From: Trichuris trichiura
Lineage: Eukaryota > Nematoda > Enoplea > Trichinellida > Trichuridae
NCBI GenBank assembly: GCA_037903355.1
Contig: JBAJFE010000042.1
Location: 3,794,001-3,858,000, forward strand
Direction: 5' to 3'
DNA length: 64,000 nucleotides
Part shown: positions 10,786 to 21,100 of the stretch, piece by piece
How the letters are laid out: each line of letters opens with the position of its first letter
Numbering within the stretch: position 1 is the stretch's first letter
Position numbers and translations under genes: made by a program
The notes under the pieces: model-generated
Databases searched by the model: none
Seen by the model: the letters and a program-made list of their open reading frames with translations, nothing else
What the model was told of the DNA's origin: nothing

Positions 10786-13700
10786 TCACAGAGTCCCCAA
10801 ATGATCATTCACTTGTTGTTTCGTTAAACGATGGAAGCCATCTTTATTACAGACACCTATCTCAACATTGTCCTCTGACATTTTTACGTCAAAACTTTCC
10901 TTCAAACTTAGCAGCGCAGTATGGATTGCATCGTCTTGTTCTAAAGCAGAGGAGTACCTAATAAAGAAACATTATCACTGAATTAAAAAACAGTGAAAAA
11001 AATACCTCTTTTCCAAAAACGTTCTAGCATTAATATAGTTCTTTCCAAGTGCCGTTGCTTTCCATGCAAAATATGCGCCCTAAACGTCAATAATTAATCA
11101 AAACATCAACAGATGATCCCGGTTTTACTGAAGGATCAGATTGGAAAAGATAAGGCTTGCCATTGTCAAAGCCAGCAATAAGTATTGAAATGCCGTACGG
11201 ACGCACACCACTAAAACATAGGCCAAATATTAGCTGAACAACATTTTAAAGCACTTGTAGAGAAGCTTAGAGTTAAATCTTTTGGGCGCAAGGGACTTTA
11301 TTTCTTGGAGTCACCTGAATTCTGCAGACAGAGCTATCAAGATAATTTACGAAAAAAACTGCAAACGAAATTTCCCTCGTGCCTAATAAAATTATTTCTC
11401 TTCAACGATGACTAGCAATTTACAAATTTTGACTTTGCATGTAGAACGTAATTAGGACCTACTGGAATAATTATTATAGTGTAAATGACATTGGTTTTGG
11501 AAGTGATGGTTCAAAGTATTCGACCAGAGTTAGAGATAGGTTCTCCATGCACAGAAAGATTAGAATTGTGAGAAAAAACATCTTCTTAACCCGAGAAGGA
11601 TCCGCCATCATTCAACTAGCGGTTTTCAATATCTAATGTTACATATCTGCATTCGCTTGGAAGTTTGGCCTTTCTGTTTCGTGACCATTAATAATTATCA
11701 ACGCACGAGGATTATTTGGAAAGTTCTCGGAAAAATTAAATAAAAATTTTACTTGCAATGATATCAAACTTATTTCTCAACCTATCTTCCGTCAACCTCT
11801 AAGCACTTCTGCAGACGGTGTCTCCGCCTCCGCAGACCTTCCCTGCAGAATCATGGGGACAGTGTATTGCACCAAGTTGAGATGGCGCGTTTCGCGTCAT
11901 CCGTTGATTCGAACAGCGTGCCTTTTAAATGTTCTTTTAACTTTGGGAAGAGGAAAAAATCTGACGGGGCAAGATCTGAACTCCATGGTAGGCGTGGAAT
12001 GATTTCCCACCGAAACTCACGAAGGACAGTCCTCAGAATCCTTGACGAATGAGCTGGTGCGTTATCGTGATGCAAAACGACACCAAGGTGCAATTTACCA
12101 CGCCGTTTCCTTACCAGCCCGGTCTTTAACGTTTTCACAACTGTTCTGTAATAACTTGCCGCGACTGTTCGCTCTTCACCGAGGAAGTCAGTCGGAATTA
12201 CTCCCTCCGAATCCCAGGGTACAGTCGCCATAACCTTTCTAGCCGACCGCTCTGCTTTGAACTTGACTGGACCTGCTGACCCGCTCGGTAACCACTGCTT
12301 GGATTGGATCTTATTCTCGGGGTCCTATTGGTAGATCCACGTTTCATCTCTCGTGACGATACGGTCATAAAACCCGGTCTTATTTGCTTCAATCTCCATT
12401 AAAAGCTCCCGAGAAAGGTTAACGCGTCAAACCAGCCGTTCTTCGCGCAACGCTTTCGGGACCAACCGAGCTGAAAGCTTCCTCAGACCAAGGGTTTCGT
12501 GCAGTATTTCAAATGCTGAATGGAAGAAAATCCCAGCCATTCTAGCAATCTTTCTGATGGTAGTTCTGCGGTCTCCTTCCACTAAGTTCCGGGCAAGAAC
12601 CACAGTTCCTTCGCTCGCTGCGGTTGCTGGTCTTCCCGCTCTCTGGTCGTCTTCGATGGCCTCCTTGAAACGCCTTATCCACTCATAGACAACCGATTTA
12701 GATGGTGTATTGCTTCCGTAAACCTCCTGCAAAGGCTGAATAATCCTCCTTTGCAGCCAGCCAAGCTTGGATAGAAATTTAATGTTAGCTTTGACCTCAA
12801 ACAAAGATTTTCTATACCACGAGAAAAACGATTACTTTAAGATTTAAATTCGGAATAAAATTCGAACTCTCTAAGGATGTGGAAGCCACATAAGCAATCA
12901 ACAGTCTCTCCAACTCAGGAAGTATGATTCAAAATCAGACACAAAATGCGCGTGAACATATCGACTTGCGCCTTCTTCATCGCTTTCTGAGCTTGCATAT
13001 AAATTGTAAGCACTCTCATGGAAGTAAAAAGAGAAATGACACCTTCTGTAAAGAAATCCAAAAGTCCTCTTAAGGCACAGTTACCGGTGCAAACCAGATA
13101 ATATTACACCCGTTTCCTGCAGAGTAAAAGAAGCGAAAAATATCCTAATCCTCAGTTCCATACATATCAATGTTTTGACAGATGAAAAAGAAGTAAAGGG
13201 TTCCTGAGTCTACCTCTTCTTGAAGAAATATAAAAAGCGCTGTCGCGATCAGATGTGCGCGAGCTATGAGCACATGACCTGTATGGTCTTTCTACCATGC
13301 TGGATTTGGCAGCGATAAATGTCTATAATATTTGTCAAACAATAGTCAGCATCGCAATGTTTACGAAACGCACAGATAAAGAAAGTTGCAGATAAGTCAG
13401 GAGCCTCTATAAATACGGCAACATCAGACAGCCCACATTAAACGCGCCGGAAATTTTTAAAAATAACAAACAATGTCAGAAACAAATGTGTAATAAAAAC
13501 AGAACAAGCATGGTGTCTCCTAGATGCGTGAAACCTTCATGCGGCTCATCTTGCAGAAAAGTCAAGGCATTTGCAAAATGTGAAGACAGTGCTGCGCCAA
13601 AAAGTATGTACTTGTGTCAGTACTATGGAACAACCGAAGTAGAGGATGCGATCACTTATTCTGTTTCGCGAATTTCTCACTGAATAAAGTGCTATCATCC

Positions 13701-16700
13701 AAACAATTAGACCTGTTGTACGGTTCTAAGCCGTTGGATAATCCTACTTTTAGCAAAAACAAGGGTACGAAAAAAATCACTTCAAAACACCGTTTAAACA
13801 GCTTGCCATCACGTGATGGCGTACTGTCCATCTAGCTAAGACATGTGCACCAGTGCACCTAGTGTCAAGCTTACAGTTTCTCAACCTTTTACCTGCCATT
13901 GTCCAATTAAATCTGTCACAGCCCCGGTTCGTCTTCTTCAGCTGATATTCCTAAGTCTCCTCTTCTGGCACTGTTTTCCATTTCTTTTGTCTTCACTTCT
14001 TGGCACCCTACTAATCTTCTACCACATCTCCCAGCCTTCCAGCCCTTCTTGAAGCGAACCGGCACGAAGGTTAAACGAGTAAGCTGGTCGCGTTAACATT
14101 CACGTAAGCTATGCGCTGCAGGAAAGCAAGGGATGTAACAGCCATTAATGCAAAAGCGTTGCCCTGGTCTGAAACCATGCAGAACAGGCGCGCTCTGCGC
14201 TCTTAGTACAAGGTCGTCTGATTTTAAAAACCGTGAAGAAGCGTTGTGCATTGTTCCTTTACTCTCACTTCGCAGATTCTTTGAATAGTGAGTACCGATC
14301 CTTACTGTTAATAGAATAGAAAGACAACTTACCCGGACTGTGTGTATTCCTGCATCACAACAGCAACTCTTTGAACAAGTTGCACAGTTGGAATTGGTTC
14401 TCCGTAAAGCAGCTTATATTCCTGGGCGATTTTTCGGGCACTTTTCACCAGTACCCTACAAATTAACGGAATTTGCGATCATAGAGCTACTTGCCACCTG
14501 ACGAACCTAAAGTCTGGCCCCATTCCGCTATAAACCATGCCAATATGTTCTGCAATTTCTTCTACTTTATGCACACATTGCTCAACATACAAATTCGACT
14601 TCATCTTATTATCAGCCGCGATGACTACAGCATCTTTTGCTGAAATAAAAGAAATTGTAGAAACAATGTCTGCACATGGTAACAATACACGGCTTTTTCA
14701 TCATCAAAGAACGAACAAACAGGAAATACCACGTATGCAGGCGGTAGTATTTACCAGCAAGGAGCAAATCAAAAAAAAATAGAGCAAGCTGGACTGAAAA
14801 GACTAAAAGATAAGATTCTTGGAAACAGATCATGAAATTCTGTCGTTATTTGCAGCTTTTTATTCCAGGTTCAGCAATATATTACCGCAGCCATACAACA
14901 AGTAGCCAACACAAAAGGGGGCAGATATCTAATTGGCAAAAATATGCTATCCTACAGTGCACAGGCGAATAAGTTGAACTCGTTTTTAAAAACTTGCCAG
15001 CTCTGCAAGCTAAGTGCAAGCTCACTTGCTGCAACAATGTTTTCGCTCAGAAAATATCTGCCTGTATCACGTGAGGCACCAGTTCTGCTGCTAAACGATT
15101 AATGACCAACTGTAATGGAAATTACGAAGTCAACGTACGGCAGAACCTCGATTACATGGAGTTGGAAAAGAGTGGCGGTAGTTCGCTTTGATCACTTTTC
15201 TTCGTAGCTTTCGTTCGTTCGTACCTCATTTTTGTTGCAAAAATGTAGTTCCTTAAAAAATCTTAAAAGGAAACTACTTCCCCCCCCCCCCCCCCAATAA
15301 GCTGTCAGCCGCTCAGTCATGGACCATTTTTCAAGTACAACACCCTCGAACTGTATTTGCGTTGCTCTTCGAGCCACTGGCATGCTGTTGCAGCGCCCAA
15401 TCCGAGGGTGTTTGAGCTCCAGTATCTTCTGTAGCGTCGTCGTCGCTTCCCGTAGATGATTGCATCAGTTCCTCGAGTTCCTCGTTGGTGAACAGTTTTC
15501 CACAGTCTTCTATGTGCTCCCTGATAACGTCTTCTATCACGTCCGAGAAACCTTCACCTCCCAACTCTTTGGCATTATTCACTACGTCCATGACCTCCTC
15601 ATCGATGGCACCTAAGTCCTCGTATTCACTGACTGCGTCTCCCCACAAACGCTTCCAGCAACCATTGACTGTTCTAGGTTTTATCTCGTGTACTGCCATG
15701 TAAAAGATGACGTCACTATTTCACGCCGGATAAACCGCATTGTACAGAATCCGCGGATAACGAGAGCCGACTGTACAATAAAATTGTAACTGCTATGGGA
15801 TATAATGCAGGAGACTCGTCCGCATGTGCGAGCGTTAGTTTTGCCTGAAAGCAGGCAAGAACGATTGGCTCGTCCGTCGCTCGATTCGATCAGTAATAGA
15901 CCCCTACTTGCCTGGCTTTTACGATCGCTTCGATCCGGTGCGATGTGTGTTAACCAGGATCTTTACTTTTTACCATGACTTTCATTCTTTTCTAAAGTCA
16001 GTGGTCTCTCTTGCATTAGTTCTAGCGCGCTGTGACGAGCTGTAACCTTTTACTTTGCCTAGGAGATACAAAGGAAGAAACAAGTAACTGGACTTGCGGA
16101 CTCCTTCACGCTTTTCATCATAAAAATCATGCGGCGCAAAGATAGCAGGCAGCTGTAGGACATCGCATGTAAGTTGCAGTAGAGAGATTCGTTCATCATA
16201 CACGATAAAGAGCGAAGAAAAAGTGAAACAAAATATTCAGCGGCTACTAAACATGCCTTCTACACAGATCTAACTAATGGTGCCAGAGTGTCTAGGCCAA
16301 GCGGGTATAGTGCGAAACAGAGCAATACGTCGCCTAGCTAACGGCAACTTAGTCAAATCCATGAAGTCTAGTGCCGTGTGATGAGAGACTATGCGACAGA
16401 AAGGTATCGCGATTATGTTCTGAAAAAACGTAGCCCATCTGTTTAAGAAGATCGCTTCCCAGTCGACCCGGATAATTGGAGACATAGTGTGATTAAATAT
16501 AGGGTCTGGAAAAAGGGTGGATAATCTCTTGTGTTCAAACACGTTAGATCACTTGTAGCCCTTTTTATTTATTGCCAAATCATCGAGTTTTCAGGATGAA
16601 CGGACACCAATCAAAACGCTGACGATGGGTACAGCTGCATCCTGTATGCTACGAAAGTCTTGATAATAAATAAAACGGGTCAAACGTATTTAAGCACATT

Positions 16701-16867
16701 CAAATGGTATAAAAACATACAGAGAAGTTGAGCGAGAGCAGACAGAACCTACCTTTTATACCGACCGCAGCGGCTCCAGCGGCAACAGCAGCCAAGGCAT
16801 ATTCTATCTGGACTAATTTGCCAGAAGGGCTGAATGTAGTCAGCGAAAAGCTGTATCTTTCACTCAT
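10786..16867 (-). CDS. PSMA2: Proteasome subunit alpha type-2
   Basis: Alpha-2 is a non-catalytic subunit of the outer rings of the 20S proteasome core (pas-2 in C. elegans). Six exons on the minus strand: 16753-16867, 14507-14639, 14333-14455, 11129-11210, 11006-11079 and 10786-10957. All phases agree and give 232 residues, close to the family's usual length. Exon 1 starts [18 protein letters not shown], the N-terminal alpha-subunit signature that gates the ring. Exon 2 carries the [12 protein letters not shown] and [12 protein letters not shown] regions, exon 4 [13 protein letters not shown], and exon 5 [14 protein letters not shown]. Introns 2, 4 and 5 are 48-51 nt. Intron 1 (2.1 kb) holds a Tigger fragment and intron 3 (3.1 kb) a mariner copy. 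Donor 2 is GTTCGT, a weak match to consensus. A slightly longer exon 2 ending at GTGGCA is possible but would add residues absent from the family. Confidence 0.95.
11706..12840 (-). mobile_element. Mariner element, copy 1 (defective), in proteasome intron 3
   Basis: The minus strand encodes mariner transposase in broken frames. The N-terminal helix-turn-helix region lies at 12427-12804 ([23 protein letters not shown]). The first catalytic aspartate motif (DETW) is near 12340 in a different frame. The C-terminal part lies at 11851-12231, with [10 protein letters not shown] and [14 protein letters not shown]. These are the second and third acids of a DD34D enzyme. The 3' terminal sequence at 11706-11750 matches the 3' end of the copy at 46944-48228. 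The 5' end beyond about 12840 no longer matches that copy and is probably lost. Confidence 0.9.
12841..14332. other. Remainder of proteasome intron 3, nothing recognised
   Basis: Non-coding apart from short open frames such as 13486-13683, which has several cysteines but matches nothing I know and has no supporting splice or poly(A) context. Confidence 0.5.
15192..15775 (-). mobile_element. Tigger/pogo-type remnant with transposase C-terminus, in proteasome intron 1
   Basis: On the minus strand an open frame 15331-15699 reads like the C-terminal tail of a Tigger/pogo DDE transposase ([33 protein letters not shown]). Upstream of it, at about 15715-15773, lies a candidate terminal sequence ending CGACTG followed by TA, fused directly to this tail. 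The N-terminal and catalytic parts are therefore deleted. A run of 16 C (15280-15295) follows. The opposite terminus was not found with confidence. Confidence 0.7.
15776..16752. other. Proteasome intron 1 remainder, nothing recognised
   Basis: No coding, repeat or RNA feature was recognised apart from anonymous short open frames. Confidence 0.5.
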
Positions 16868-17689
16868 TCCAGAGCAACGTACGGCTAACACTCTCACCGA
16901 CAAAAAGGAGATCTAACACTAAAATACCGTACATTGAACCTGCATTTCTGGAATGCAACAGGTAACTTGAACGTCTGAGTACTGCATTGAAAGCGTATAA
17001 TTTCCTAGCGTTGTTCTTAAAAAGCGTAATTATTGCGTTTTTAAACAACGCTCATAATTGCAAAGAAAAAGATCCAAGTGTCACTAATTGTTGAGAGGCA
17101 CATCTTGTATAGTAATGCCTCTATAGTAGGGACTGTATTCACCTTTTTGTAAACAGCTGCTTTATTTTCAGCGACAAAGGGATCGCTAGGTTTACGCGAT
17201 GCAGGTCTCTTCCGCCAACGCCAAAGAAGCCCGAATTAACCAGCATCGCACGGCACCATTATTGTCCTTTCGCTGAATCTGAACAAGCATTAGGCAATTC
17301 GTACGTCACCAATTTAAATTGCTCCGCAGAGTTTGAAACAGTATTTCGGGAAACGTGGAATCATTAATTTTCATGTTGCAAGATGCTTTATTTCCTGTTA
17401 AAAAATAAATGTTTTGTGGTGAAAAAGCATATGTTTTCAAGATAAAGTGCAAGCCTGTTCAATGAAAAGAGGGGTCAGGATCTTGTCTCCTAGGCACCCC
17501 ACTGTCATACTGTAAGTTTGCCGGCCGTCCTATCTTGCCATTACTTAAGCCTAAGCCTAAACATAAGGCATATGTTTTGGCTTTGATTTACGTAACGGGA
17601 AAAAGAGTGAGCGTCATACTCTCCAATAAAGGCAAAACAAAATAAGGGCATGCTTGGCAGAAAGGAACCTGCGTTTCTCCGGAGTAATG
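16868..17689. other. Upstream flank of proteasome gene, nothing recognised
   Basis: Contains the presumed promoter and 5' UTR of the proteasome gene. I see no clear TATA box or other site to annotate. Confidence 0.4.
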
Positions 17690-17858
17690 CAACTTGACCT
17701 GACCGACTTCACCTAGTCCACTTGACTTCAGTTCAATTTGACCTGAACCAACTTGACTTCAGGACGACCTGGCCTAGAAGCAATTTGTCCTATTGCTTAC
17801 CTGCATTCACGTGTACAATTTGTTTGATGTAAATCCAGTTTACTTAGTACATAGAAGG

Positions 17859-18084
17859 TGTTACAGCCGATAGCCGTCGATAGTGGACTGTATAACTATT
17901 TTACTTGCGTATTTCAAATACAGACTGGCGCGCGATAGAATAGTACCGACAACACTCATGCACGGACACTGACTCTAGAAACGACTGACTGCACTACTTG
18001 TCTGTGTCCTTCGAAACCGGTTCTAGAGATGAGCAGGTTATCTCTACCGTAAGACGCATGGAAGAGTTCCGGCTGTCCGGAACA
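17859..18084 (-). repeat. 3' LTR of BEL/Pao element
   Basis: 226 bp, identical by eye to 23370-23595. It is preceded (minus strand) by the polypurine tract and flanked by target duplication GAAGG. Confidence 0.97.
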
Positions 18085-18112
18085 TCCTCCCCGCCATGGG
18101 CATGGCCCATTA

Positions 18113-21100
18113 TCACGGACTGCTAGCGGATTCTAAGAGATGTAACTTTCTCGTCGGACGAGAAATTACTCCCGCTGCAGTCTTTACACGCACTGTTCGC
18201 ACGAGACCATCTTGTCCTGGTAGCAGTTCCACCACAATTCCCAAACGCCAACGGTGGCGGGGAACGTTATCCTCAGCAATTAGAACCACGTCGTTCACTC
18301 GTGGGTTCTCACGTTCGACGTTCCATTTTTTTCTACCAGACAGCGTAGTTATATACTCTTCCTTCCATCTTCTCCAGAAGTGAGCCAGCAATTGCTGATG
18401 ATATCTCCATCGCTGTCGTAGAGTATGTCCACTTACGGACCTAACTGCAGTGTCACGTTCAGGTAGTGAAACTGAAATTTCTGCGGATTGCCTTCCTATT
18501 AAAAAATGAGATGGCGTGAGGGGGGCCAGATCTTTCGGGTCATCTCCCACGAAGGTCAAAGGTCTGGCATTGACCATAGCCTCTACGTCGCAAAGTACCG
18601 TACGCATTTCTTCTTCGTCCAGCGAAGCTCGTCCAAGAATCTTTCGTAGTGGGCCTTTCACTGATCTTACCAAACGTTCCCAGTATCCACCTGTCCAAGG
18701 TGCTCTCTCGGTTATAAATTTCCAGCGTACGCGGTGGTTCGTCAATTCTCTTTGTATGACCTCAGAGTTGTCTTCGTTGAACAGCTGTTGTAGTTCTCGA
18801 CTAGCAGACTTAAAAGTCTTGAAGTTATCAGATTGTATAATGGCCGGGCGACCCCGTCGGGCGAAAAAACGTCGAAGAGCCAGAACGAATCGTGGCGCCG
18901 TCATGTCTGTTACGAGCTCTAAGTGAATAGCTCGAGTTGTCATACAAGTGAAGAGGCATATATATGCCTTTTCACACGTCCTTTTTCGTCGTACATATAC
19001 CGGTCCAGCAAAATCCAAGCCGGTGTTTTCAAAAGCAAATGAAGCCTTCACACGCTCCACTGGGAGTGATGACATTTTTTGCTCAAACGGAACAGTTCGT
19101 TGAGCCTTGCAGACAACACAATTACGAATGTTTCTCTTCACGCAGCTTCTAGCACGCAGTATCCACACACGCTGACGTAGAATCGCCAGTGTGTGCTCCA
19201 CGCCCGCATGTAATTGGCGTTCATGGCATCTCCTCACCAAGAGATCTACAACCACATGATTATGTGGTAACAATATCTGATGTTTTGCCGCTTCTGGTAT
19301 GCTGGCAGATTCTAAGCGTCCACCAACTCTCAACAGTCCGTCCTCGTCCAAATATGGATCGAACATCAGCAGCTTACTTGAGCTGCGCAACGCTTTATGT
19401 TTCATAATGCAGTTTATCTCATCCTCAAAAAACTCTTTCTGAACTCTTCGGAACCACTGTTGCTCTGCTTGCAGCAACTCTTCCACAGAGATCAGACCAT
19501 AATTCCGCATTTCTTTCGGAAGCCGGCAATTCTTCACGAAACGAAATAACCACGCTGTTATTCTTAGCAGGCGTTCAAAACTACTGTACCGTAGTACCAG
19601 TGCACATTGCTCGTCACTGCTTTGCTCTGCTAGCAAACCAACGATTTTTTTACGTCTTTCCTGTTTGACGGTTTGTGCGTGAACGTCTGTCAGTTCAGAC
19701 ATTTTGTCATCTTTTGGCCAAGATCCCTCTGGCATTTTCAACCATGCAGGTCCATGCCACCAATAAGAATTAGATTTCAGATTTTCTATTGTTGTCCCTC
19801 GACTTAGAAGATCTGCAGGATTATCTTTCCCTGCACAGTAGTACCAATTTGCTGAATCTACTAATGCCTGTATTTCTTGTACGCGATTCTGTACAAATGG
19901 CTTCCAGCTCTTAGATGGACTTCGTATCCAACTCAGAGCAACTTTGCTGTCACTCCAACATGCCACACGATTAACCGTCATTTCAATTTCTCGTTTCACG
20001 TAGCATACAAGGCGAGCAGCTACTAATGCGGCTGTAAGCTCCAGCCGAGGCAAAGTGATCTTTTTCAATGGAGCTACGCGTGATTTGGCAATAACCATAT
20101 TCACAAAGTTGTTTGCACTAACTGTTTCGACTTTCATATAAACGACGGCGCCATAGGCCTTTTCGGATGCGTCCGCAAATGCATGCAGCTCAATGCTTGT
20201 GACCGCATTTATATCCACTGGTATCAGCGTTCTCTGAACTAGTAACTGTGGAAGCATATGCAACTCTTGCTTCCATCTGTTCCACTTAGCGTTCAGAACA
20301 TCTGGAATACTCTCGTCCCAGCCAGAGCCGCTTTGCCAAAGTGACTGTAGGATAATCTTTGCCCGTATAGTGAATGGTGCTAAAAATCCCATGGGGTCAA
20401 AGATTTTCGCCACCGCACTCAATAACTCTCTTTTCGTCTCACGAGACTTCGAAATCACGTCGTGAGGCGTGATAAATGACAATGCATCCTGACCCAAATT
20501 CCACGGCACTCCCAAAACTTTAGAAACAATCCTGTCATTGTTCGCCGTAACGTCAGTCACACCTATTGCTTCTGCTACCGATGATGAATTACACCTCCAT
20601 TTCGTGAGATTGAATCCACCCAACTGCATTAACTTCCGTAGTTGGTCCACCAGCTGCTCAGCCTCTCCCGAATCAGCACAACTAGTCAAGAAGTCATCAA
20701 CGCACATGTTAGAGAGAACTTCTTCGGCAGCTCGCTTGTAAGTTTCGATGTGAAGACGCGCATGGTGCTGAACCACCATAATAGCCAAAAATGGAGAACT
20801 TCTTAACCCAAAGGTTAATCTTTTAAAACGAAAGATCCCTGGTGGAATGTCAGTGTTCATGTTTCGCCATAAGTATCGAGTAACATCTCGGTCATCTTCG
20901 TGTAACCCTATTTGCATGAACATCTTTGAAATGTCCGCTTGCAACCCAAACCGATATCGACGAAAGCGTAACAGAATTCCAATTAGGTCAGTTTGTAACG
21001 CTGGGCCAGGTTCTAGGTGGTCATTCAACGACTGACCCTCATAGCGTACCGAACCGTCGAACACAACACGGCACTTAGTGGTGGTCTTGTCTTCTCTGAA

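Noticed and set aside
12427..12804. Functional mariner transposase gene in the proteasome intron
   Set aside because: The N-terminal, DETW and C-terminal parts are in different frames, so no complete enzyme can be encoded.
15280..15295. C16 run, and the C13 and G9 runs near 37.4 kb, as possible regulatory structures
   Set aside because: Simple homopolymers in introns or transposon remnants. Length is prone to sequencing error.
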